From Sphingomonas sp. (GTDB lineage: Bacteria > Pseudomonadota > Alphaproteobacteria > Sphingomonadales > Sphingomonadaceae): a stretch of 62,258 bases of DNA. The notes beneath the pieces are model-generated. The model saw nothing but the letters and a program-made list of their open reading frames with translations. It was not told where the DNA came from and did not search any database. Location of the stretch: contig NZ_JANXNX010000030.1 of assembly GCF_025353885.1 (NCBI RefSeq), positions 1 through 62,258 on the forward strand, read 5' to 3'. Shown here piece by piece: positions 27,541-35,426 of this stretch. Numbering within the stretch: the stretch's first letter is position 1; each line of letters starts with the position of its first letter. The translations under genes and the position numbers were made by a program.

Positions 27541-28157
27541 AAGAGCCCCCGCCGGGAGATATTGTTCGCCACGATGATCGAGCTTGTCGGATCTGTCATG
27601 CTTGGTTCCAGTCGGAACTTACCGTGCCACGTATGTTTGGCGGACGCCAGTTCTTCTGCCGCCGTACGCCCCTTTGGAAGTATCCAAAGGGTGGCCGCAG
27701 ACGAAAATCCGTGGGCCAAAGACAATGTCTTTTCTAAAGGGGCAAAGGCACGAGCTGAAATGGTAGCCGCCGGAAAGGGCTTGACGCGCTCAATGTTAGC
27801 GCCTTCGACACACACATTGGTCAGGCCAAGCGAGCGCACCACTCTATTCAAAAACTCATATCTTAGTCGACGCTCCTCTACGAGAACGACGTTTTCGATC
27901 CCACACGCTGCTATCACAAGACCAGGGAAGCCTGCGCCAGTGCCGAGGTCGAGCCAGGGCCCGACGACTGAAAACTTTAATAGCTGAAGAGAGTCGACGA
28001 TATGACGGTTCCAGATGTCACTTAGGGTTCGCCTCGATATTAGGTTTTGCTTGATGGATTCCGCAGCAACCTGATCAACCAGCCCAACCAACAACGCAAA
28101 TGTTTCACGTGAAACATCCACTCCTGCAGCACGGCACAGTTCAGCTCGCTCCATCAA
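27537..28157 (-). CDS. rsmG: 16S rRNA (guanine527-N7)-methyltransferase RsmG (GidB)
   Basis: Methylates G527 of 16S rRNA. 206 aa; the SAM motif is WLDLGTGAGFPGLVIA, preceded by NLISRRTLSDIWNRHIVDS, the usual RsmG block. Residues DVSRETF near the N-terminus are encoded by a perfect parS site on the DNA. It overlaps mnmG (4 bases) upstream and parA downstream, the classic gidA-gidB-parA-parB operon. Confidence 0.96.
   Translation of the reverse strand: MMERAELCRAAGVDVSRETFALLVGLVDQVAAESIKQNLISRRTLSDIWNRHIVDSLQLLKFSVVGPWLDLGTGAGFPGLVIAACGIENVVLVEERRLRYEFLNRVVRSLGLTNVCVEGANIERVKPFPAATISARAFAPLEKTLSLAHGFSSAATLWILPKGRTAAEELASAKHTWHGKFRLEPSMTDPTSSIIVANNISRRGLL
28101..28116. promoter_or_regulatory. 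parS centromere site 1 (inside rsmG)
   Basis: TGTTTCACGTGAAACA is a perfect 16-bp palindrome matching the universal bacterial parS consensus TGTTNCACGTGAAACA. It lies in the N-terminal coding part of rsmG, 1.3 kb from parB. Confidence 0.93.
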
Positions 28158-29950
28158 ACCATCAACCGAGATCGGGATGCGATCAATATTGTTACGAGTG
28201 CAGCAGGCGTAATGCCTCTTATCCGGCGTGCTTCCCCAATCGTATTTGGTCGACTCGCCTCCAGCCTCTCACGCATCTCCGTTGAAAGCCCTGCAAGCGC
28301 GCCATAGTCAAAATCAGGCGGGATGTTCGCGAGTTCAGCCTTTGATACAGACTTCATTTCTGCCAATTGGCGCGCCACATAAGGGGCATAAGCAATATCC
28401 TCGAAGACTTCTTCTAGCACCGTGTCACTAGGACCTGAAGGAGTGAACTCGTTGTGGAATCTATCATAAGACCATCCTTCCTTTCGCACACGGTCCCCGG
28501 TGGTTCCCAAACCTTCGACGCGGCCCACATAGTCGTTCACTTGTCTCAGTGTTGCTTTTCTGACGCTCCACCATTTGGATCGCTCTGGCCCAATGCACCC
28601 GACTGCAATCCCTTTGTCGGTCAATCGAGTCGCGGCATTGTCAGCGCGCAATTGAAGACGGTATTCTGCGCGAGCGGTAAGCATGCGATAGGGTTCTGTG
28701 ACTCCCTGAAGCACTAAGTCATCAACCATGACGCCGATATAACTCGACGACCTGTCCAGCAAAAAGGGTTCCCTGTTCAAGGCATGAAGCGCTGCGTTCA
28801 ATCCCGCTAGCAAGCCCTGAGCAGCAGCTTCTTCATAACCAGTAGTGCCATTCAACTGGCCCGCAAAAAAAAGCCCATCAATTGCCCTGAGGCCAAGGCG
28901 GTGATCCAAAACCCTGGGGTCTAAATAGTCGTATTCCACGGCGTATCCAGGCTCAATAATCTTCACATTCTTAAGGCCGTCGATAGTCTGTAGCATGCGA
29001 AGTTGAGTTTCGAATCCCAATGAGGTGGACAGACCGTTTGGATAGATCAGTCTCGTATTCAAGCCTTCAGGCTCAAGGAAAACTTGATGCCCCGTCCTGT
29101 CACCAAATCGAACAATCTTATCCTCGATCGACGGGCAATATCGCGGTCCCTGCCCCTTGATAGCTCCGTTAAATAACGGTGACTCACTCACAGCATTGCG
29201 GACGATATCGTGTGTTTCGGCGTTGGTTCTAGTCACAGCGCAAAACAACTGGGGCAACGAACGCCGCTCTAGGGGCGACATTGACCAGTTCATCCCATCT
29301 GAGGGCTGTTTTACCAACTGGCTCCAATTAATCGTTGCACCATCGAGACGAGGGGGTGTTCCCGTCTTCAAGCGGCCCATCGGAAAACCAAGGGCTATCA
29401 ATTGCTCTCCTAACAAGCTTGCCGACCGCTCACCTACTCGGCCGCCAGCCTCCCGCTCGTCGCCTCTGAACATCCTCGCTCGGAGAAATGTCCCCGTGGC
29501 GAGAAGCACGGCAGGGGCTGAGAGCGTGTCACCGTCTTCTAACGAAACGCCAGTGATCTTGTGACCTTCGATAATAAGCGCTCTGACCACTCCCTCAACA
29601 ACGGTAAGATTGTCGAATTCCGCCAGAAAGCCCTGCACGCTGGATCGGAAGCAACGCCGATCAGCCTGAACCCTTGGCCCCTGCACCGCTTTGCCTTTTG
29701 ACAGATTGAGCATTCGATAGTGGATTGCTGACCGATCGGCGGCACGACCAATGATCCCATCCAGAGCATCCACTTCCCTGACGAGATGTCCTTTCCCCAA
29801 ACCTCCTATCGCCGGGTTACAAGACATCATTCCGACTGACTTTTTTGTGAAAGTGACGAGGGCTACTGTCACACCCAGTCGGGCGGCAGCCGCCGCTGCT
29901 TCAACACCAGCGTGACCTCCACCGACAACAATCACTTCAAAGCTATTCAT
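28154..29950 (-). CDS. mnmG: tRNA uridine-5-carboxymethylaminomethyl modification enzyme MnmG (GidA)
   Basis: With MnmE it installs the cmnm5 group on U34 of several tRNAs, using FAD, NADH and methylene-THF. 598 aa. The FAD site is VIVVGGGHAGVEAAAAA, followed by MSCNPAIGGLGKGHLVREVD with the conserved catalytic cysteine. GTPPRLDG and GRYCPSIEDK-like (here GPRYCPSIEDKIVRF) blocks confirm the family. It starts at ATG 29950, 37 bases from a parS site in the mnmE-mnmG gap. Confidence 0.97.
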   Translation of the reverse strand: MNSFEVIVVGGGHAGVEAAAAAARLGVTVALVTFTKKSVGMMSCNPAIGGLGKGHLVREVDALDGIIGRAADRSAIHYRMLNLSKGKAVQGPRVQADRRCFRSSVQGFLAEFDNLTVVEGVVRALIIEGHKITGVSLEDGDTLSAPAVLLATGTFLRARMFRGDEREAGGRVGERSASLLGEQLIALGFPMGRLKTGTPPRLDGATINWSQLVKQPSDGMNWSMSPLERRSLPQLFCAVTRTNAETHDIVRNAVSESPLFNGAIKGQGPRYCPSIEDKIVRFGDRTGHQVFLEPEGLNTRLIYPNGLSTSLGFETQLRMLQTIDGLKNVKIIEPGYAVEYDYLDPRVLDHRLGLRAIDGLFFAGQLNGTTGYEEAAAQGLLAGLNAALHALNREPFLLDRSSSYIGVMVDDLVLQGVTEPYRMLTARAEYRLQLRADNAATRLTDKGIAVGCIGPERSKWWSVRKATLRQVNDYVGRVEGLGTTGDRVRKEGWSYDRFHNEFTPSGPSDTVLEEVFEDIAYAPYVARQLAEMKSVSKAELANIPPDFDYGALAGLSTEMRERLEASRPNTIGEARRIRGITPAALVTILIASRSRLMV

Positions 29951-29987
29951 ATCCTGCCGTTAGAACGTGCTTCCAAAATGTCAAAAA

Positions 29988-30003
29988 TGTTCCACGTGAA
30001 ACA
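29988..30003. promoter_or_regulatory. parS centromere site 2 (between mnmE and mnmG)
   Basis: TGTTCCACGTGAAACA, again a perfect match to parS, in the 53-base gap between mnmG and mnmE. It is about 5.1 kb from the predicted origin and may overlap the mnmG promoter, so ParB binding could affect that gene. Confidence 0.92.
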
Positions 30004-31287
30004 TTATTTGCCGATGCAAAAAGCGCCAAACAACACATCAAGCAACGCCTCGGAATCATTGCCGCCAGTCATTTCGCCCAGCGAACGACGCGATAAGCGC
30101 AGATGTTCTGCAATAATGAGTTCGTCTTTTTCATGCTCAATAAGTCCAAGCGGGCAAAGCATCCTACGCAAAATCTCACGGTGACGGTCGTTCAGTGCTA
30201 CCGCGTCGAGAGGTGGCAGCAACGATCGCGCGATAGCTTTCACTTCTGCCATCAACAAATCCATTCCTGCCCCTGTGGATGCGGAAATCGACATTCCGGA
30301 AGTGGCAGTTTCAATGTCAGATTTCGCGGAAACGTTGACTATGGGGACCAAGGTGTCTCCCTGCCAGCCTCCTAACGCGAGGATTATGTCCACGGTGTTG
30401 ATCTGCGCAATTGCCCGCGCAATTCCGATCTTTTCAATTGAATCAAGGCTATCTGCGCGAATTCCAGCAGTGTCGATGAAAGTAAACAATATACCATCAA
30501 CATTTACGGACCCCTCGATCACATCCCGGGTTGTGCCAGGCGTGGCAGACACGATCGCGGCATCTCGATCGAGCAGTCGATTGAACAGGGTAGACTTCCC
30601 GGCATTGGGTGGCCCCAGTATCGCAACCCGAATTCCGCCGAAAAGTCGTTCGGCCGGAGGTTGCTCCAGCTTCTGCGAAATGTCAGCGATCAACACTGCT
30701 GCGCCATCCTGGATTTCCTTTCGAAAGTTTCCCTCGACGTCATCCTCATCGCTAAAATCAATCGCAGCTTCGGCTAGGGCGGAAAGTCTCAGCAGGTCGT
30801 TCCCCCATGACTGCGCGAGCCGCGTAAGCGACCCACCAATCTGTGCAACGGCATTACGTCGCTGTGCCTCGGTTTCGGCACCGAGCAGATCGCCTAGGCC
30901 TTCAGCTTCTGCTAAATCAATCGCGCCGTTTTCAAACGCCTGCCTCGTGAACTCGCCCGGTTCAGCCGGTCGTAATCCTGATTGTTTGCTAAGCGTCTCG
31001 AGTACGATCGCAACGACCGCTCTTCCACCATGGAGGTGGAGTTCGACGACGTCGTTGCCAGTCACGCTGATTGATCGAGGAAACCAAAGCACCAGAGCAT
31101 GGTCGAGTGTGAGGCCTATGTCTGGGTCTCTCAATCGTGCCATTGTGGCGAGACGGGGCGCAGGAGGTTGCTTGCCGGTCAAACCGGTCAAAACAGCCAA
31201 TGCTTCAGGACCACTTATCCTGATGATAGCAATGCCGGCAGGCGGTGAACCACTTGAAAGTGCGTAAATTGTCTTCCGGTGAGTCAT
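30004..31287 (-). CDS. mnmE: tRNA modification GTPase MnmE (TrmE)
   Basis: Partner of MnmG in U34 modification. 427 aa: an N-terminal THF-binding domain (IYALSSGSPPAGIAIIRISGP), a helical domain, and an inserted G domain with P-loop ILGPPNAGKSTLFNRLL and FIDTAGIR. The C-terminus is the catalytic FCIGK. The G4 position, normally NKxD, reads AKSD (NVSAKSDIETA), so the Asn is replaced. It is also slightly short for the family. Confidence 0.95.
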   Translation of the reverse strand: MTHRKTIYALSSGSPPAGIAIIRISGPEALAVLTGLTGKQPPAPRLATMARLRDPDIGLTLDHALVLWFPRSISVTGNDVVELHLHGGRAVVAIVLETLSKQSGLRPAEPGEFTRQAFENGAIDLAEAEGLGDLLGAETEAQRRNAVAQIGGSLTRLAQSWGNDLLRLSALAEAAIDFSDEDDVEGNFRKEIQDGAAVLIADISQKLEQPPAERLFGGIRVAILGPPNAGKSTLFNRLLDRDAAIVSATPGTTRDVIEGSVNVDGILFTFIDTAGIRADSLDSIEKIGIARAIAQINTVDIILALGGWQGDTLVPIVNVSAKSDIETATSGMSISASTGAGMDLLMAEVKAIARSLLPPLDAVALNDRHREILRRMLCPLGLIEHEKDELIIAEHLRLSRRSLGEMTGGNDSEALLDVLFGAFCIGK

Positions 31288-31291
31288 TTAA

Positions 31292-31528
31292 TCAACGCTT
31301 TGCGGGTCCGGTTACCTGTTCGAGCAACTGCTGCCACACTTTCATGCCCGTCTCACCCACCGGCCCCCAGTTCTTCATGAGGGACTCTATCGTCTCAGAC
31401 GACATCCCATTTTTCATCGCGTCCTGCATCTGGGCGATATAGGCATCATGCACTGGCGTCAGATCGGGTAACCCCATAAAGCGCCGCGCTTCTTCGGGTG
31501 TACATTCGACTTCGACATTGACTTTCAT
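31292..31528 (-). CDS. DUF6489 family protein
   Basis: 78-aa soluble protein, MKVNVEVECTPEEARRFMGL..., with a Pro-rich loop (GLPDLTPVHDAYIAQM) and a predicted helical middle. It matches the small alphaproteobacterial DUF6489 family, whose function I do not know. It lies between TerC and mnmE in the same direction, ending 4 bases before mnmE starts, so it is co-transcribed with the tRNA-modification genes. Confidence 0.85.
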   Translation of the reverse strand: MKVNVEVECTPEEARRFMGLPDLTPVHDAYIAQMQDAMKNGMSSETIESLMKNWGPVGETGMKVWQQLLEQVTGPAKR

Positions 31529-31591
31529 GAGGTGATCCTGTTGCCTGCGCTGGGCTTATGATAGCCACCGATCAAGCTACATGACCATAGG

Positions 31592-32245
31592 TCAAAGACC
31601 AAACAACCGGCGGGTCAGCGGCGAAACGTCATGCCACCCCTCAACGATCATGCCTGAAGCCACATACAATATTGCCACCAAACCAATATAGGCAATCCAG
31701 TGGTAACGTGCGATCAGGCGAGCAATGAGATTTGCAGCGAGGCCGGTCAACGTGACGGAAAGCGCAAGACCGATAAACAACACCGTAGGATGTTCGCGCG
31801 CCGCGCCTGCCACAGCCAGCACATTGTCAAGACTCATTGACAGATCTGCGATCGCAATCTGGATCGCTGCCTGCGCAAACGTTTTTGACCGCAGGGGACC
31901 CTCGATCGCAACCGTATCGGGATCATCCGCTATCACCGAAGCCAGAGCCGGATGAAGTTCCCTCCACATTTTCCAAGCTACCCACACCAGAAGCAGCCCT
32001 CCGGCAAGCAAAAGGCCGGTTATTTGGAGCAACTGGGTCGCGATCAGGGCAAAACCGATAAGACAAACCATTGCCATGCTAACGCCAAACGCCAATACTC
32101 GTTTGCGTTCGTTAGCGGGCAACCCTGACGCCAATGTGCCCATGACGACAACATTGTCGCCAGCCAATGTTAGATCCATTAGGATGACCTGGCCCAAGGT
32201 CGCGAGCCCAGCAGTCGTAAAAACGTCGGCTAGATCAAGTGTCAT
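31592..32245 (-). CDS. TerC/YjbE-family integral membrane protein
   Basis: 217 aa with seven predicted helices. The paired motifs DLTLAGDNVVVMGTLA and DLSMSLDNVLAVAGAA carry the intramembrane Asp/Asn residues of TerC proteins, which are thought to move metal ions such as manganese or calcium and sometimes to help metallate exported enzymes. Neither a tellurite-resistance operon nor a manganese riboswitch is evident here. It sits 26 bases after rho. Confidence 0.88.
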   Translation of the reverse strand: MTLDLADVFTTAGLATLGQVILMDLTLAGDNVVVMGTLASGLPANERKRVLAFGVSMAMVCLIGFALIATQLLQITGLLLAGGLLLVWVAWKMWRELHPALASVIADDPDTVAIEGPLRSKTFAQAAIQIAIADLSMSLDNVLAVAGAAREHPTVLFIGLALSVTLTGLAANLIARLIARYHWIAYIGLVAILYVASGMIVEGWHDVSPLTRRLFGL

Positions 32246-32271
32246 CGTTTTTAGAATTCACGTCACGAAGC

Positions 32272-33528
32272 TTATGAGTTCATGCTGTCGAAGAAATCTT
32301 CGTTAGTCTTAGAATCCTTCATTTTGTCGAGCAGGAATTCCATCGCATCGATAGTCCCCATTTGCATAAGAATACGACGAAGCACCCACATTTTCGACAG
32401 CTTGTCCTTAGCAACAAGCAATTCTTCTTTCCGCGTACCCGATTTTCCTACATCCAGTGCGGGGAAGACGCGCTTGTCAGCGACCTTTCGATCGAGGACA
32501 ATCTCGGAATTGCCTGTACCCTTAAATTCCTCGAAAATGACTTCATCCATCCGGCTGCCGGTATCGATCAGCGCGGTCGCAATAATAGAGAGCGAACCGC
32601 CTTCCTCGATATTGCGCGCGGCACCGAAAAAACGTTTCGGACGCTGCAAGGCGTTGGCATCGACGCCACCTGTTAACACCTTGCCCGAGCTGGGTACGAC
32701 AGTGTTGTAGGCACGTCCAAGACGCGTAATCGAGTCGAGCAAAATGACGACGTCCTTCTTGTGCTCAACCAAGCGCTTAGCCTTTTCGATAACCATTTCG
32801 GCGACCTGAACATGCCGCTGGGCTGGCTCATCGAACGTCGATGATATGACTTCACCTTTTACTGAACGCTGCATGTCGGTGACTTCTTCGGGTCGCTCGT
32901 CAACAAGCAGAACAATCAGGAAAACTTCTGGATGGTTATCGGTGATCGCTTTGGCTATATTCTGTAGAAGTACGGTCTTGCCGACCCGGGGCGGCGCCAC
33001 GATCAGGGCGCGCTGCCCCTTGCCTTGCGGTGAAATGATATCGATCACCCGCGCCGACTTATCTTTGACGGTCGGATCAAGCGTGTCGAGGTTCAGTTTT
33101 TCATCGGGATAAAGCGGTGTCAGATTGTCGAAATTGACACGGTGGCGGACCACCTCTGGATCATCGAAATTGACCGCTGTCAGCTTGGTGAGTGCAAAAT
33201 AACGTTCGCCGTCCTTTGGACCGCGAATTTCACCCTCCACCGTGTCCCCAGTCCGCAACCCATGTTTGCGCACCTGATTGGGTGAAATGTAAATGTCATC
33301 TGGACCTGCCAGATAATTAGCTTCTGGACTGCGCAGAAATCCAAAACCATCCTGCAAAACTTCCAGCGTACCGATGCCCATGACCTGTTCACCATTGTCG
33401 GCCTGGACTTTCAGAATGGCGAACAGCAAATCCTGCTTGCGAAGCGTCGAGGCGCTCTCCACATCAAGCGACTCTGCCATTTCCACCAGTTCGGCAGGCT
33501 TTTTTTTCTTTAAATCTTTCAAATGCAT
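32272..33528 (-). CDS. rho: Transcription termination factor Rho
   Basis: A hexameric RNA helicase that ends transcription at unstructured C-rich RNA. 418 aa: the N-terminal helical part [16 protein letters not shown], the RNA-binding cold-shock-like fold ([31 protein letters not shown]), Walker [16 protein letters not shown] and the Q-loop/R-loop region [16 protein letters not shown]. It is 130 bases from hemJ; that gap has no gene and probably holds its promoter and leader. Confidence 0.97.
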   Translation of the reverse strand: MHLKDLKKKKPAELVEMAESLDVESASTLRKQDLLFAILKVQADNGEQVMGIGTLEVLQDGFGFLRSPEANYLAGPDDIYISPNQVRKHGLRTGDTVEGEIRGPKDGERYFALTKLTAVNFDDPEVVRHRVNFDNLTPLYPDEKLNLDTLDPTVKDKSARVIDIISPQGKGQRALIVAPPRVGKTVLLQNIAKAITDNHPEVFLIVLLVDERPEEVTDMQRSVKGEVISSTFDEPAQRHVQVAEMVIEKAKRLVEHKKDVVILLDSITRLGRAYNTVVPSSGKVLTGGVDANALQRPKRFFGAARNIEEGGSLSIIATALIDTGSRMDEVIFEEFKGTGNSEIVLDRKVADKRVFPALDVGKSGTRKEELLVAKDKLSKMWVLRRILMQMGTIDAMEFLLDKMKDSKTNEDFFDSMNS

Positions 33529-33658
33529 AATATGACTTTCGGGAATTTATTCGGTCATTGATGCCGAAGCAGCGAACCAAGGACTGGTGCTGGCAGCGCG
33601 AACCGAGCGGTTGCGTTGCTGTCGCAAGTAAGCTTGGCGCCCACCTTAGTCAATCGTC

Positions 33659-34102
33659 TCAAAATGGCTTGATGATGACCAGGAACACAATGACCACGAC
33701 GGTGATTCCCGGCACTTCGTTCAGCAGCCGCAAGGCGTTGCCACTCAGAAGACGCTGGCCCCTTGCCAATGTACGATGATAACCAACCAGCCAGCCGTGG
33801 TAGCCGGACAGACCGATTACAAACAGAAATTTGAGCTGAAACCACTGTTGGAACGCCGCACCACTGCTGACCAGCAAGGCAAGTCCACACGCCCAGACGG
33901 CGATCATTGCCGGATTGAGGATAATTGAGATCAACTTGTGTTCGCGACTTACCCAGATCGCGTTTTCCGGTGATTCTGGGTCGGCTTCCTGATGGTAAAC
34001 AAGATAACGCGGTAACATGAATAACCCGGCCATCCAGAAAATCACAAAGATGACATGCGCGGCTTTTACCCAAAGATAAGCACCACCCAGAAAACCGATC
34101 AT
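33659..34102 (-). CDS. hemJ: Protoporphyrinogen IX oxidase HemJ
   Basis: The heme-containing enzyme that oxidises protoporphyrinogen IX in most alphaproteobacteria. 147 aa with four membrane helices. The first helix has the conserved His and Met/Arg (AAHVIFVIFWMAGLFMLPRY), and the second has WVSREHKLISIILNPAM. It starts within the stop of hemE (ATGA), so the two heme enzymes are made together, although intermediate steps (HemF/HemN) are elsewhere. Confidence 0.93.
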   Translation of the reverse strand: MIGFLGGAYLWVKAAHVIFVIFWMAGLFMLPRYLVYHQEADPESPENAIWVSREHKLISIILNPAMIAVWACGLALLVSSGAAFQQWFQLKFLFVIGLSGYHGWLVGYHRTLARGQRLLSGNALRLLNEVPGITVVVIVFLVIIKPF

Positions 34103-35103
34103 CCCTGCAATCGCTCCAAAACGCGCTCGACATGGGCTATCGGCGTATCTGGCAGAATACCGTGGCCCAAGTTGAAAATATGGGGCCGCCCGGCAAAGGC
34201 CGCAAGGATCGCGTCAACCTCTCGGTCCAAAGCCTCGCCACCGGCAATCAGGGCAAGTGGATCGAGATTGCCCTGGACGGGCAATTCCGGTGGCAAGCTT
34301 CGGTGCGCCCATACCGGATCGACCGTTTCGTCGATGCCGATCGCGTCGACCCCGGTGCCGATCGCATAGGCTGCCAGCTTTCCACCCGCGCCTTTGGGGA
34401 AACCAATGATAGGCGTTTCCGGATGAAGAGCGCGCACCTCATCAACTATGCGCCGGTTGGGGGCGATCACCCAGCGATCAAACTGGGCGGGTGACAAGCT
34501 GCCAGCCCAGCTGTCGAACAATTGCACTGCTTCGACACCAGCCCGAATCTGGCCTGAGAGGTAAGTCACAGTTGTTCGGATTATCATGTCAATTATCGCG
34601 CCAAATGCTGCCGGATCACGATAGGCAAGCCGTCGCGCCTCTGCCTGATCGCGACTGCCCCGTCCGGCCACCATGTACGTTGCGACCGTCCAGGGGCTGC
34701 CGGCAAACCCAAGGAAAGTCGTTTCCGGAGGTAGGGCGGCACTTACCCGTCTAACGGTCTCGTAGATAGGTTGCAGAAGCTCTGGCGCGCCTATGAGTGC
34801 ACTGATGTCGGTCTCAGCCAGCCTTGGCGCAAGACGCGGACCCTCGCCTTCCTCAAACCACAGATCCTGCCCAATCGCATGAGGAACTACCAATATGTCC
34901 GAAAACAATATGGCACCGTCAAATCCGAAGCGACGAATTGGCTGCAACGTCACCTCTGCTGCGCACTCCGGATCATAGGCAAGATCCAGAAATCCACCCT
35001 TTCTAGCCCGGAGCTCGCGATATTCGGGAAGGTAGCGGCCAGCTTGACGCATCAGCCAGATCGGTGGCCGATCGTGTCGAATACCATTGAGTACTTCAAG
35101 CAA
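34099..35103 (-). CDS. hemE: Uroporphyrinogen decarboxylase
   Basis: Removes four carboxyl groups from uroporphyrinogen III to make coproporphyrinogen III. The signature PPIWLMRQAGRYLPEYRELR (N-terminal) and AILFSDILVVPHAIG are clear. Near the end comes FNLGHGILPDTP. The position given uses TTG 35103 (334 aa), the first conventional start. Ten more in-frame codons up to CTG 35133 read SGYEKPTKR and have AAAGGA 9-10 bases upstream, so the true start is probably that CTG. It borders the predicted origin, as in Caulobacter. Confidence 0.95.
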   Translation of the reverse strand: MLEVLNGIRHDRPPIWLMRQAGRYLPEYRELRARKGGFLDLAYDPECAAEVTLQPIRRFGFDGAILFSDILVVPHAIGQDLWFEEGEGPRLAPRLAETDISALIGAPELLQPIYETVRRVSAALPPETTFLGFAGSPWTVATYMVAGRGSRDQAEARRLAYRDPAAFGAIIDMIIRTTVTYLSGQIRAGVEAVQLFDSWAGSLSPAQFDRWVIAPNRRIVDEVRALHPETPIIGFPKGAGGKLAAYAIGTGVDAIGIDETVDPVWAHRSLPPELPVQGNLDPLALIAGGEALDREVDAILAAFAGRPHIFNLGHGILPDTPIAHVERVLERLQG

Positions 35104-35284
35104 TCGCTTGGTCGGTTTTTCGTATCCAGACAGGGCGTCTTATCCTTTAAGGTATTAGATATTAATAGATTGAAGCAGATGTAGAGACGTGTTTCCCGGG
35201 ACTTATCGTCTCCGGGCAACTCTGCCAACAGTTCGTGCTGCAATCGACTCACGGAGAGTCAGCGATTCCCTCATTCGATACCCG

Positions 35285-35293
35285 TAATCCACA
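35285..35293 (+). promoter_or_regulatory. DnaA-box-like sequence
   Basis: TAATCCACA matches the strong DnaA box TTATCCACA at 8 of 9 positions, in the middle of the predicted origin. Confidence 0.55.
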
Positions 35294-35316
35294 GGATACT
35301 GGTTAGAACAGGTGGC

Positions 35317-35325
35317 TGTGGAGGA
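35317..35325 (-). promoter_or_regulatory. Weak inverted DnaA-box-like sequence
   Basis: Read on the minus strand this is TCCTCCACA, 7 of 9 to the box, 23 bases from the previous one and in opposite orientation. Such weak boxes are typical of alphaproteobacterial origins but also occur by chance. Confidence 0.35.
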
Positions 35326-35408
35326 ATTTGGGGGCGCAAATTCAGAATGGAGCCCTAACTCCGGAGGGAAGCTCATCAACTGATCTGCCCTAGCCAAACT
35401 CCATAGGG

Positions 35409-35417
35409 TTATGCACA
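35409..35417 (+). promoter_or_regulatory. Consensus DnaA box
   Basis: TTATGCACA fits the consensus TTATNCACA completely. It lies 10 bases before the ppsR start, so DnaA bound here could also affect ppsR expression. Confidence 0.65.
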
Positions 35418-35426
35418 GGGTGTGGC

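Larger units (their letters stand above)
35104..35426. other. Predicted chromosomal replication origin (oriC) region
   Basis: 323 bases without a convincing gene, between hemE (minus) and ppsR (plus). It holds an AT-rich patch around 35140-35180 (TTTAAGGTATTAGATATTAA), one consensus DnaA box (35409-35417), one 8/9 box (35285-35293) and a weaker inverted one (35317-35325). In Caulobacter crescentus the origin lies exactly between hemE and the ppsR homologue, with maf-aroE-coaE-dnaQ following, as here. Transcription points away on both sides. Activity as an origin is inferred, not shown. Confidence 0.75.

Noticed and set aside
35145-35170. TTAA pair in the origin patch as a CtrA site (TTAA-N7-TTAA)
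   Set aside because: The two TTAA are separated by 11 bases, not 7, so the CtrA consensus is not met.
35052-35252. 66-codon minus-strand open frame across the hemE start and origin
   Set aside because: It overlaps hemE in another frame and the AT-rich origin patch; composition is not protein-like.
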